From DAIOHQ01 sp036744635 (GTDB lineage: Bacteria; Planctomycetota; Phycisphaerae; Tepidisphaerales; Tepidisphaeraceae): a stretch of 10,960 nucleotides of DNA. The stretch is taken from NCBI GenBank assembly GCA_036744635.1, contig DAIOHQ010000172.1:1-10960 (forward strand), given 5' to 3'. Within the stretch, counting starts at the first letter, position 1; each line of letters starts with the position of its first letter. Made by a program: the position numbers and the translations under genes. The notes beneath the pieces are model-generated. The model did no database searches. It was not told the origin of the DNA and saw nothing but the letters and a program-made list of their open reading frames with translations. This document shows positions 1-6,872 of the stretch, one piece after another.

Positions 1-682
1 CATCCGGATCGCGCAGGTAGTACATGTCCAGGCGGGGTAGAAACGCCCGCTCGTCGCCGGGTCGGGCCGTGCGCATCTCCACGCTGCATCCAGCGTCGAA
101 ATGCTTCGCCACCAGCGCCTTGGCGGCAGCGCTGGCCGAGCCGTAGGGATAGGCAAACGCTTTCGCCGGCTTGCCGATGAGGTCTTCCAGCGCACGCTTG
201 CACTCGACAAGCTCGCACTCCGCCTCGGCCGGCGAGCAGGTGGCCAGCGGCGGATGATTCACCGTGTGCGCGCCGATCTCAAACCCCTGCTCCGCCAACT
301 CCCGCAGATCACCCGCCCCCATCAGCGGCAGTTTGATCGTTCCCGCAGGCTGCGTCGGCCAATTGTTCATCTTTCCCAGATATCCGGAAATCGCGAAAAT
401 CGTCGCTGAGAAGCTGAATTGCAGCATGGGCAGCACCGCATGATCGAGCAGATTGGCGAACGCATCATCGAACGTGAGCACGACCAGTTTTTCAGCGGCA
501 TCTCCATTCCCCCCCTGCCGCCCCGCCTCCCAATATGTCAGCAACTGCGCCAAAGAGATCCCGCGATAACCCTTGCTCTTTAGAATCTCCATGTGCATTC
601 GGAACGCATCGGGATGCACGGAAATAACCGAGCCGCTGGCATCCAGCGAATGGTAGGTCAGGATGGGAACGGCAAGCGGCAT
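1..682 (-). CDS. Polysaccharide deacetylase (NodB-type, carbohydrate esterase 4), 3' end outside window
   Basis: I translated this frame base by base. It is open from ATG at 682 to the window edge: 227 codons with no stop, so the C-terminus is missing. The family removes N- or O-acetyl groups from polysaccharides with a metal-bound catalytic site. The hallmarks are visible: an N-terminal PILTYHS segment (residues 6-12), motif 1 TFDDA (70-74, usual form TFDDG) with the catalytic base and metal-binding Asp, motif 2 HTVNHP (139-144) with the two metal-binding His, and motif 3 AYPYG (177-181). PRLDMY (218-223) also resembles family members. There is no signal peptide or membrane segment, so it may act in the cytoplasm or have a different start. 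The start is weakly supported, because no Shine-Dalgarno sequence precedes the ATG and an in-frame TTG lies six codons upstream. It is the last gene of the run, 73 bases after the GT39-like gene. The probable substrate is the glycan made by this locus, which is inference. Confidence 0.9.
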   Translation of the reverse strand, partial: MPLAVPILTYHSLDASGSVISVHPDAFRMHMEILKSKGYRGISLAQLLTYWEAGRQGGNGDAAEKLVVLTFDDAFANLLDHAVLPMLQFSFSATIFAISGYLGKMNNWPTQPAGTIKLPLMGAGDLRELAEQGFEIGAHTVNHPPLATCSPAEAECELVECKRALEDLIGKPAKAFAYPYGSASAAAKALVAKHFDAGCSVEMRTARPGDERAFLPRLDMYYLRDPD

Positions 683-755
683 CGGCTGAGATTCTATCGG
701 CAAACTCGCGGGCGAGGCAGTTCCGTTGGATCGGAAAATCGTTGGATGGCGACGA
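683..755. other. Intergenic gap before the deacetylase gene
   Basis: These 73 bases separate the GT39-like gene from the deacetylase gene. They hold only a small hairpin (ctcgc at 705-709 and gcgag at 712-716, 2-base loop) and an imperfect direct repeat containing GTTGGAT (723-729 and 741-747). I see no Shine-Dalgarno sequence, no clear -10 box and no terminator. It is the one sizeable gap between complete genes that lacks a strong palindrome. Confidence 0.5.
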
Positions 756-2180
756 TCATTCCCCGACGTTCGGCTGCGCCGGCTGCCAATATTGCACGAA
801 TACGGTGCCGTCGCCGATCGCCCCGGGAAAGTCGGCCATGCGCTTCGTGTTCTGGCCGATCCAGCGCCGCAGTTCCGGGTCCTCGCGCCCCATGATCTGA
901 CTGAACGTGAAGATGACCCAGGCGGGTTTTCCGCCTGCGTCGAGTTGCTTTTTCAGCTCGGGCAGCGACTTGGCATAGTCGACCGTGGGATCGTAAAAGC
1001 GTTCTGCCTTACCCGCCAGCGACACGCCGATGCGCCCCTCATCGGCGGCGCGATGTTGATCGACATAGCGCAGCGCCGCCTGAAATCCCTGCTTAGGCAG
1101 CGGATAATACATCGCCAGCACGACAAGATTCAGCGCTGCCAGCAGCAGCGTGATCGCAACCGGCGCCCAGCGCAGCCGCCTGCCCGTCCAGTCGATCGCT
1201 TCCATGACGAACAGGTAGGCGATCGGTAATGCGTAGATCAACGAGCGCGGATGCACGCCCTCGCCGCGGGCGGCGGGGATAATGATGTTCAGCGCCAGTG
1301 GAACCAGCAGCACCAGCGCGGCCAAGGCGTTGCGCTTCCACATCCGCCACAGCACCAGCGGGCCGAAGATGAGACCAAGAATGAGCATCGGCAGCACCGG
1401 CTTGAGCTCACCGACGAAGGCGCGAGAGAAAAACGGCACGCCGGTGTCGTGCTTGTGGGTTGCGTAATACTCCCGCACGGCCGCGAGCATGGGCAGATAC
1501 AAAACGCCCGCCAGCGCACATCCCGCCGCCAGCCAGGCCAGCGCGCGCCAGCGCTGCCGGAGAAGAAATGCCATGCCCTGGCCGGCGATGACGAACACCA
1601 TGAGCAATTGCGCATACGCGCCCAGCGCGATGCACAGCGCGTAGGCCGCGCCGCGCCATGATGCGCCCCGCGAGGCGCCCGCGCTTTCCATCCTCAGCAA
1701 CAGCCCGCAGGCCATCACCGCAAAAAAAATAAACGCCGAATATCCGCGGGCCTGCTGGGTGTAATAGACGTGCGGATACGACACTGCCAGCAGCAACGTT
1801 CCCAGCAGCGCGATCCTCCCCGGCCAAAGCTGCCGCACGAGATAGTAGAAGGCGGGTACGGTGAATATTCCGAACAGGATGGCGGGAAGGCGGATGAGCC
1901 AGGGCTGCTCCGGCTGGGTCGGGTGCAGCGATGCCGCGAGGTGGGCAAGGATGGAATTCAGAACGTGATTATTGGCGATGTACGTGGTGAGCGCCTGATG
2001 CAGCGGCTTGCGCACATACAATTGGATGGTGACGATCTCGTCGTACCAGAACTCGTTGTTGGCGCCGATGAGGCGCAGGATGCCGCCCAACAGGAAGATC
2101 AGCAGCAGCATCAGCTTTTCCCGCGCTGGCGCGTTCGCTTCCAGCGGCGCAACTTCCCCAGGCGAGATGGCAACAGACAT
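756..2180 (-). CDS. GT39/ArnT-like polytopic membrane glycosyltransferase (GT-C fold)
   Basis: The protein has 474 residues with many hydrophobic segments, the first at about residues 22-40 and several more between 96 and 365, followed by a soluble C-terminal tail of about 110 residues. Enzymes of this class move a sugar from a polyprenyl-phosphate donor to a lipid or glycan acceptor on the outer face of the membrane. The first outer loop carries FWYDE (44-48), with the Asp-Glu pair that is the usual catalytic or metal-binding feature of GT39-like proteins. It is followed by NNHVLNS (70-76), in the position of the common NHPPLY-type motif, and QQARGYS (142-148), also frequent in the family. 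Start choice: TTG at 2198 is possible, but ATG at 2180 has a GGGAG nine bases upstream and gives a normal N-terminus. It lies between the oxidoreductase and deacetylase genes. Donor and acceptor cannot be read from the sequence. Confidence 0.88.
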   Translation of the reverse strand: MSVAISPGEVAPLEANAPAREKLMLLLIFLLGGILRLIGANNEFWYDEIVTIQLYVRKPLHQALTTYIANNHVLNSILAHLAASLHPTQPEQPWLIRLPAILFGIFTVPAFYYLVRQLWPGRIALLGTLLLAVSYPHVYYTQQARGYSAFIFFAVMACGLLLRMESAGASRGASWRGAAYALCIALGAYAQLLMVFVIAGQGMAFLLRQRWRALAWLAAGCALAGVLYLPMLAAVREYYATHKHDTGVPFFSRAFVGELKPVLPMLILGLIFGPLVLWRMWKRNALAALVLLVPLALNIIIPAARGEGVHPRSLIYALPIAYLFVMEAIDWTGRRLRWAPVAITLLLAALNLVVLAMYYPLPKQGFQAALRYVDQHRAADEGRIGVSLAGKAERFYDPTVDYAKSLPELKKQLDAGGKPAWVIFTFSQIMGREDPELRRWIGQNTKRMADFPGAIGDGTVFVQYWQPAQPNVGE

Positions 2181-2189
2181 CACAGCATG

Positions 2190-2194
2190 CTCCC
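2190..2194 (-). promoter_or_regulatory. Shine-Dalgarno GGGAG that decides the start of the GT39-like gene
   Basis: GGGAG on the minus strand is separated by nine bases from ATG at 2180-2178. It overlaps the alternative longer reading frame that would begin at TTG 2198, and so favours the shorter protein. Confidence 0.55.
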
Positions 2195-2210
2195 ACAACC
2201 AGCGTTCGCA

Positions 2211-2231
2211 GCACGGACATTTCGCCCGTGC
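2211..2231 (-). repeat. Intergenic hairpin, 8-bp stem with 5-base loop
   Basis: On the minus strand the sequence reads GCACGGGC, loop GAAAT, GTCCGTGC. Seven Watson-Crick pairs plus one G-U wobble form the stem; on the plus strand the same position is an A-C mismatch. It sits in the 118-base gap (2181-2298) between the oxidoreductase and GT39-like genes, 30 bases upstream of the ATG at 2180. No T-run follows, so it does not look like an intrinsic terminator. It may be a decayed member of a palindromic repeat family or an RNA structure in the leader. Nothing else was recognised in this gap. Confidence 0.5.
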
Positions 2232-2298
2232 GTCTGCTCGACGATTACGGGCAAGACACGCGTGCTACGGAATTCCAACCAAAGATTCACCAGCCGCT

Positions 2299-3342
2299 TC
2301 ACGCATCATCAAACTCCGCCGACTGAGCAATCCGCACCGCCTCCAAACCATCGCGCCCGCTGATCGGCGCCGGCCGGCGCTGCAACAGCGCATCCGCCCA
2401 GTGTAACAGATCGGCCGACAGCGTCTCGATAAGTCCCCACTCCCATCCCTTCACCCGCTCCAGAACCTGATAGGCTGGGAAGATATGGCGCTTTATGCGG
2501 GTCCTTTCCCCGATCCGCAGCCCATGCACGAGCTTCATGGGAGGATACCCAAAACGGATGAATCCCGTTGTGCCATAAATTTCCAGCCGATAGCCATAAC
2601 CGCGCCACTCGCTCCATGACGCCTGCAGGGTGGCGATGCGCCCGCTGGTGTTTTTCAGCAGCACGAAGCCATTGTCCTCGCAGCCCGGCTTGTGCCAGAC
2701 GTGGTTGCTGGCGAACCCTTTGCAGGACTGCACGTCGCCGAGGAAATAGCGGGTCAGGTCGATCAGATGAATGCCGTTGTCCATCAGCGCCCCGCCTCCG
2801 GTGACTTTGCGGTCGAACACCCAGTCGTGGCCGAACTCTTTGCCGCCGGGATGGCCATGGAATGCGCGGATGTGATCCAGCTCGCCAATGCCCCCCTCGG
2901 CGATGATCTTCTTCGCCAGCGCCGCCGCCCGCGTGTAGCGCAGATTGAAACCCGTCGCCAGCGTCACCCCGTTGCGCTCGGCGGCATTGACCAGCGCCTC
3001 GCACGCCGCCACCGTCGTCGCCAGCGGCTTCTCACACAGCACGTGCTTCTTGTTGTTCAGGCACGCCACCCCCAGCTTCTCATGCGATGCCGGCGGCGTG
3101 CTGACGATCACCGCATCGACGTTCGGATCGGCCGCCAGCGCCAGGCCGTCGGTATACACGCGGATGACCGGATCACCCGCGGCGACTTTCCGCGCCAGCT
3201 CCTCGCGGGCATCGGCCACGGCAACGAACTCGATCTGCGGCACCTCCGCCATCGCCCGCGCCCGAAGCTGCCCGATCATCCCCGCCCCGATCAACCCAAC
3301 CCGTAATTTTTTCTGCTGCCCATTAGTCATAATTTTCCGCAT
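2299..3342 (-). CDS. Gfo/Idh/MocA-family NAD(P)-dependent oxidoreductase
   Basis: The protein has 347 residues, a normal length for the family. These enzymes oxidise or reduce a sugar, nucleotide-sugar or inositol hydroxyl with NAD(P), and in glycan clusters they often help make unusual sugars. Visible features are an N-terminal Rossmann nucleotide-binding segment VGLIGAGMIG (15-24), the EKP motif (104-106) with the conserved Lys in CEKPLA, and GGGALMDNGIHLIDL (182-196), whose Asp188, His192 and Asp195 match the C-terminal substrate-site pattern. It has no membrane segment and should be cytoplasmic. Two starts are possible. ATG at 3342 has GGGA five bases upstream; ATG at 3330 has GGA five bases upstream and would remove only MRKI. 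I kept the longer form with modest confidence. It lies 84 bases after the GT4 gene and is separated from it by a palindrome. The substrate is not predictable; a role in tailoring a nucleotide sugar for this locus is inferred. Confidence 0.93.
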   Translation of the reverse strand: MRKIMTNGQQKKLRVGLIGAGMIGQLRARAMAEVPQIEFVAVADAREELARKVAAGDPVIRVYTDGLALAADPNVDAVIVSTPPASHEKLGVACLNNKKHVLCEKPLATTVAACEALVNAAERNGVTLATGFNLRYTRAAALAKKIIAEGGIGELDHIRAFHGHPGGKEFGHDWVFDRKVTGGGALMDNGIHLIDLTRYFLGDVQSCKGFASNHVWHKPGCEDNGFVLLKNTSGRIATLQASWSEWRGYGYRLEIYGTTGFIRFGYPPMKLVHGLRIGERTRIKRHIFPAYQVLERVKGWEWGLIETLSADLLHWADALLQRRPAPISGRDGLEAVRIAQSAEFDDA

Positions 3343-3354
3343 CGCATTCCCGTG

Positions 3355-3375
3355 GCATGGGCTACCAGCCCATGC
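3355..3375 (-). repeat. Perfect 9-bp palindrome between the GT4 and oxidoreductase genes
   Basis: GCATGGGCT and its exact reverse complement AGCCCATGC are separated by three bases. A second small inverted repeat, AGCGC-A-GCGCT (3382-3392), lies next to it. The hairpin is in the 84-base gap 3343-3426, just before the oxidoreductase start. Its core GCATGGGYT-NNN-ARCCC-TGC is shared with the hairpin at 9635-9655, so the two look like copies of one repeat family (REP-like). No T-run follows. Confidence 0.65.
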
Positions 3376-3426
3376 GCGAGAAGCGCAGCGCTCTTTGGAA
3401 CTCGATACCCAAATACCACTTCCCCT

Positions 3427-4719
3427 TTAGTGCACAATCGACGCCGTCGCCGCTCCCTGACCCCGCGCATCCGCCGCGTTCCCCACCGCATCTTTTCGCT
3501 TTGCCAGCAGCGACGCCACCAATTGTTCATACCGCTCCAGATGCGCCCCCACCGACCACAACTGCCGTGCTGCATCCTGCCCCGCCAGGGCCAGCTTGCT
3601 GCGCAGCTCCGGCTGCGTGCGCAACTGTTCCATCGCCGCCACGCACTCGGCATCATTGGAAAAACTGAACCCTCCGCCGCTCTGCTCGATGATCTCCGTC
3701 AGCGCCCCGATCCTCCGCACGATCGCCGGCGTACCGTGCATCAGCGCCTCGGCCGCCGTCAGCCCGAAGGTCTCATAGCACAACGACGGCACCAGCACCG
3801 CAATCGCCTGCTGATACAGATTCGCCAGGGCCCCCGGGTGCAGCTTGCCGAGACATTTCACGTGCTGCAGGTCCCTGGCCTGCTCGCGCAGGGTCTGTTC
3901 GTATCCGCCAGTGCCGACGATCAGCAGATCCGCCTCCCGATAGTTCCTGAAAATCCGCAGCAGGTCCTGTACGCCTTTGAGCTTCTCGAGCCGGCCAACG
4001 TATAGGAAAAACGGCCGTGGATGCACCACCGCGCGGCCGGCAACTTCCGCCGCCGTCGGCTCGGGGACGAAATGGGGAATGTGTACGATCGGCCGGTCGA
4101 TTCCCTCGGCCTGGTGGCGCTGCATCGCGAACCGGGAAGGCGTGATGATGCAATCCACGTGACGCAGCGCCCGCCGCAGCATTCCCGTGCCGCGCCACCA
4201 CTGCGGCGGCCGGCGCGAGTGCAGCGTACAGCGCAGACACTTCTTCTCGACGCACGCCTCCCGGTCGAACGTGAAGAGCACGTGCGTCGGGCAGATCAGC
4301 CAGTATTCGTGGGTGGTGTACAGCTTCACCGCGTTGCCCAGCCGCAGCAGGCCGGGCGCGCCCATCAGCGAGACGTTGTGATAATGAATCACGTCATACT
4401 GATTCTGCGCGAAGATCGCCTTGAGCTGCTTTGCATAAAATCCCGGCCGGCCAAGCTGGTGCGACAGCAGCGCCGCCGCCCTCGGCGCCACCGTAGCCAG
4501 CGAGTGCAGCGTCACGTTCGGATGATGCGTGAAGCTGACCTCCGGATCGGCCGGGTGCGACAGGTGATAGGCGTCCAGCGAATGGATGACGTCCACGCGG
4601 TGCCCGCGCCCCGCCAGCGCCTCGGCCAGGCGATAGGCGTACACCGCGTCTCCGCCGAAGTGGTATGGCGGGTAAAACGTGGAAACCATGCAGATTTTAA
4701 GCCGTTTTTGCAGCGCCAC
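3427..4719 (-). CDS. Glycosyltransferase family 4 (GT-B fold) with a four-cysteine insert
   Basis: The protein has 430 residues in two Rossmann-like halves. GT4 enzymes are retaining transferases that use nucleotide sugars in the cytoplasm. The N-terminus KICMVSTFYPPYHFGG (8-23) carries the typical glycine loop. The C-terminal half has YVGRLEKLKG (240-249), with the Arg and Lys that contact the donor phosphates, and the E-x7-E signature ETFGLTAAE (Glu316 and Glu324). Unusual are Cys143, Cys156, Cys161 and Cys164 (C-x12-C-x4-C-x2-C) after HEYW, spaced as in a metal-binding knuckle. The start is GTG at 4719. An in-frame stop lies two codons upstream, and GAGGA sits eight bases before the GTG. 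The gene overlaps the end of the upstream GT4 by 23 bases, suggesting translational coupling. The last 20 residues or so look disordered. The sugar donor cannot be told from sequence. Confidence 0.93.
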   Translation of the reverse strand: MALQKRLKICMVSTFYPPYHFGGDAVYAYRLAEALAGRGHRVDVIHSLDAYHLSHPADPEVSFTHHPNVTLHSLATVAPRAAALLSHQLGRPGFYAKQLKAIFAQNQYDVIHYHNVSLMGAPGLLRLGNAVKLYTTHEYWLICPTHVLFTFDREACVEKKCLRCTLHSRRPPQWWRGTGMLRRALRHVDCIITPSRFAMQRHQAEGIDRPIVHIPHFVPEPTAAEVAGRAVVHPRPFFLYVGRLEKLKGVQDLLRIFRNYREADLLIVGTGGYEQTLREQARDLQHVKCLGKLHPGALANLYQQAIAVLVPSLCYETFGLTAAEALMHGTPAIVRRIGALTEIIEQSGGGFSFSNDAECVAAMEQLRTQPELRSKLALAGQDAARQLWSVGAHLERYEQLVASLLAKRKDAVGNAADARGQGAATASIVH

Positions 4720-5884
4720 GTGTCATGTCCTCAAACACCGCAATCGTCTGGGCGGCCGCGGTTTTCCACGAAAACCGCTCGCTCCGCTGCAGCCCTTCGC
4801 GGCGCATGCGCTCGCGAAGCACCTCATCGGTCAACACCTTCGCCAGCGCCTCGGCCATCTCCCGGCTGTTCTGCGGATCGAAATAAATCCCCGCCGAACC
4901 CAGCACCTCCGGCAACGACCCACGATTGCTGGCCGCCACCGCGGCCCCGCACGCCATCGCCTCCACCACCGGCAATCCAAATCCCTCGTTGAACGATGGC
5001 AGCACCACCAGCGTCGAGGCATTGTACAGCGCCACCAGGTGATCGTTCGGCACGAAACCGGTAAAGGTGACATCCCCCTCCAGCCCCAGCGCCTGGCGCT
5101 GCTCGATCAGCTCCTGATAGCAGCCAAAAAAGCTGTCGCCCTTGTAGTCGCCGACGATCACCATGTGCCAGGGGATCGCGATATTTTTCAGGAGATGCAG
5201 CGCCTCCAGCAGGCCGCGGAGATTCTTGTGCGGGCTGATTCCACCGACATAAACAATCAGCGGCTTGTCGGCCGGCAGTTGATATTCCCGCAAAACCTGC
5301 TGGATTCGGGCCGAATCGTTCATCGGCGAGAATCCCTCGCCGGGGCCTTCGGTAATTACGCGGATGCTGGCCGCGGGATAGTTGAAGGCGCTGATGATTT
5401 GCCGCTTGGCGCTCTCGGAAACCGTCAAAACCGTATTCGCCTGCTGGCGGGCCAACCAGGTTTTCAGGTTCCAAAAGATCCGCGACCGCCAGCCGGGAAA
5501 GATCAGCTTTGGATGCTGCTCGGCGATGGCATCGTGAAACGTCACCACTGTCGGCACGCGATTGAGGATGGGATAGAACGAGTAGACCGCCGGAAAAAAA
5601 AAGACGTCAACATCCAGCTTCGCCGCCGCCCGCGCCATCCGCCACAAATCCCCCGGAGAACGTGCGCCATCCGCGGCGGCGGCCTCGGTGGGCTGCTCCT
5701 TCGTTTCGACCACCTTGATGGCCGCGCTGGCAGGGAACTGCGCCCCCGCTGCCGTCGCCCGGTCCACCACCAGCGTGTATGTGTGCTGCGGATGCTCGGC
5801 CACCATGTGCCCCACCAGCTCGCGCGTAAACCGCCCGAACCCGCGGCGATTGGACCAGCAACATGCGTCAATGCCGATGCGCAT
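4697..5884 (-). CDS. Glycosyltransferase family 4 (GT-B fold), mannosyl/rhamnosyl-transferase-like
   Basis: The protein has 395 residues with the GT4 architecture: an N-terminal acceptor domain beginning MRIGIDACCW, TFHDA (115-119), VSESAK (155-160) where the chain crosses to the second domain, and a donor domain with YVGGISPHKN (212-221) and the E-x7-E motif EGFGLPVVE (Glu300 and Glu308). The form GGxxPHKN with EGFGLPVxEAM is common in GT4 enzymes annotated as mannosyl- or rhamnosyltransferases of O-antigen and exopolysaccharide loci, but the exact sugar is inference. The start codon directly abuts the stop of the preceding GT2 (TGA then ATG, 5887-5882). AGGGGGG (5895-5889) is a strong Shine-Dalgarno sequence four bases upstream. 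Its last 23 bases overlap the next GT4 gene. It is cytoplasmic or membrane-associated, with no hydrophobic span. Confidence 0.94.
   Translation of the reverse strand: MRIGIDACCWSNRRGFGRFTRELVGHMVAEHPQHTYTLVVDRATAAGAQFPASAAIKVVETKEQPTEAAAADGARSPGDLWRMARAAAKLDVDVFFFPAVYSFYPILNRVPTVVTFHDAIAEQHPKLIFPGWRSRIFWNLKTWLARQQANTVLTVSESAKRQIISAFNYPAASIRVITEGPGEGFSPMNDSARIQQVLREYQLPADKPLIVYVGGISPHKNLRGLLEALHLLKNIAIPWHMVIVGDYKGDSFFGCYQELIEQRQALGLEGDVTFTGFVPNDHLVALYNASTLVVLPSFNEGFGLPVVEAMACGAAVAASNRGSLPEVLGSAGIYFDPQNSREMAEALAKVLTDEVLRERMRREGLQRSERFSWKTAAAQTIAVFEDMTRGAAKTA
4728..4732 (-). promoter_or_regulatory. Shine-Dalgarno GAGGA supporting a GTG start of the second GT4 gene
   Basis: GAGGA lies inside the end of the upstream GT4 gene, eight bases before GTG at 4719-4717. 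Because an in-frame TGA occurs at 4725-4723, this GTG is the first possible start. The next candidate, ATG at 4689, would cut into the conserved first beta-strand. Confidence 0.55.
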
Positions 5885-6820
5885 TCATCCCCCCTGCGGC
5901 TGTTCCGCCAGGCGCGGATTGCCGTTGCATGACAGATACCCCAGCGCCTCGCCGGCCGTCCATGCCCCGATCAGGCAGAGAATATACGGCAGCCCAAGCA
6001 GAATCGTCCCCAGCCGCCCCGGCCGGCGCGCGATCACCGCCCGGAAAATCCGCCACAGCAGCACCGCCGGCACCAGCGGAATCCCCATCGGCAGCAGATA
6101 TTTCTTCATTCCCGGCGTGTGCGTCTTGCGATATCGGCCGTAGTGTTTCGCCCCGCCAAACAAATGCGACATCCCCTGCGGCAGCGGCATCACCAGATGA
6201 CTCTTCACCCACGCCTCACCGACGCGGTGCAATGTCTGTCCCTTCGCCAGCAGGGCATCGTGTACTTCGTTTTCGTGAAATGTCTGCGCCCACGTCTGCC
6301 GGACCGACAACAGTACATCCCGGTCGTATGCCACATCCACCCCCGACAGCACCCCCGCCGGGCCGTCCGGCAACGGCGGCAGGAACGTCAGGTATTCGCA
6401 GGCAAACAATGCCCAGTCGTAGACCGTCTCCTGCAAGCCGTTCTCCACCGGCCCGCCAATAATCGCATGCCCTTCCCGATGTGCTTTCAGCAGCGCTTCC
6501 GCCCACGTCGGCGACACCGTGCAATGGTCCTCGGTCAGCGCCACCAGTTTCCCTCGCGCTTCGCTCACCCCTATCGTCCGCAATCGAAACACGCTCGTGC
6601 CCCGCGGCGCTCGTATGAACCGGCACGATGGAAACCGCCCCTCCAGCCGCTTCACCACCTCCGCATCCTGATCAATTGCAGCAAGCACCTCCGCCCCCCC
6701 TGCCCCCTCACACTGCGGCACAATGCTTTCCAGACAGCGCACCACCGCCGCCGCGCCGGAAAACGAGGCGATCACCACTGACAACTCTGGAATATTCGCA
6801 ATGTTGCTCATCGTCATCAT
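5885..6820 (-). CDS. Family 2 glycosyltransferase with C-terminal membrane anchor, third of a tandem trio
   Basis: The protein has 311 residues. The GT2 (GT-A fold) domain starts at LSVVIASF (13-20), keeps the first donor-binding Asp (Asp50 in VLAAID) and has EDHC (97-100) at the DxD-like metal site. HENEVHDAL (172-180) fills the position of the catalytic-base region. Two hydrophobic segments, about 231-247 and 260-287, end in the shared GEALGY motif (280-285). It should act at the inner face of the membrane. It is clearly paralogous to the two genes upstream: the segments RTIGVSEARGKLVALTEDHC and IIGGPVEN have counterparts there. Starts are possible at codons 1, 2 and 4. Codon 4 (6811) gives an N-terminus matching its paralog in length. 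None has a Shine-Dalgarno sequence, because a long palindrome touches codon 1. Translation may depend on the upstream gene or on RNA structure. Confidence 0.9.
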   Translation of the reverse strand: MMTMSNIANIPELSVVIASFSGAAAVVRCLESIVPQCEGAGGAEVLAAIDQDAEVVKRLEGRFPSCRFIRAPRGTSVFRLRTIGVSEARGKLVALTEDHCTVSPTWAEALLKAHREGHAIIGGPVENGLQETVYDWALFACEYLTFLPPLPDGPAGVLSGVDVAYDRDVLLSVRQTWAQTFHENEVHDALLAKGQTLHRVGEAWVKSHLVMPLPQGMSHLFGGAKHYGRYRKTHTPGMKKYLLPMGIPLVPAVLLWRIFRAVIARRPGRLGTILLGLPYILCLIGAWTAGEALGYLSCNGNPRLAEQPQGG

Positions 6821-6872
6821 GTAGGGTCCGCTTCAGCGGACGCAATCTTCCGTCCGCTAAAGCGGACCCTAC
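6821..6872 (-). repeat. Long REP-like inverted repeat between two GT2 genes
   Basis: Two 21-base arms (6821-6841 and 6852-6872) are separated by 10 bases. They pair over their whole length with one G-U wobble on the minus strand. Each arm also contains its own smaller palindrome, GTCCGCT-NN-AGCGGAC, so this is a palindrome pair in inverted order, as in bacterial REP/BIME elements. The element supplies the TAG stop codon (6871-6869) of the upstream GT2 gene and ends exactly where the ATG of the next GT2 gene begins. The arm spacer reads GGAAGATTGC on the minus strand. No T-run follows, so classical termination is unlikely. From memory, TAGGGTCCGCT-type palindromes are abundant in planctomycete-like genomes; that association is not shown by this window. 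Confidence 0.8.

Noticed and set aside
723..747. Repeated GTTGGAT in the gap before the deacetylase gene, as an operator
   Set aside because: The repeat is short and imperfect, occurs only twice, and has no promoter nearby; it is not distinguishable from chance.
2178..2198. TTG start at 2198 for the GT39-like gene
   Set aside because: The extension of six residues overlaps the GGGAG that serves the ATG at 2180.
2309..3004. 231-codon minus-strand frame inside the oxidoreductase gene
   Set aside because: It is an alternative frame of a clear Gfo/Idh gene and has no domain features.
4021..4992. 323-codon plus-strand open frame
   Set aside because: It spans the antisense of two overlapping GT4 genes and reads as an Arg/Pro-rich shadow.
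4679..5932. 417-codon plus-strand open frame antisense to the GT4 gene
   Set aside because: The product is rich in Arg, His, Gln and Pro with no recognisable domain, and it mirrors a well-supported GT4 gene. It is a by-product of GC-rich codon use on the other strand.
6821..6872. Palindrome as a Rho-independent terminator
   Set aside because: No run of T follows the stem on the minus strand, and the downstream gene starts immediately. Termination here would also cut the operon between two paralogs.
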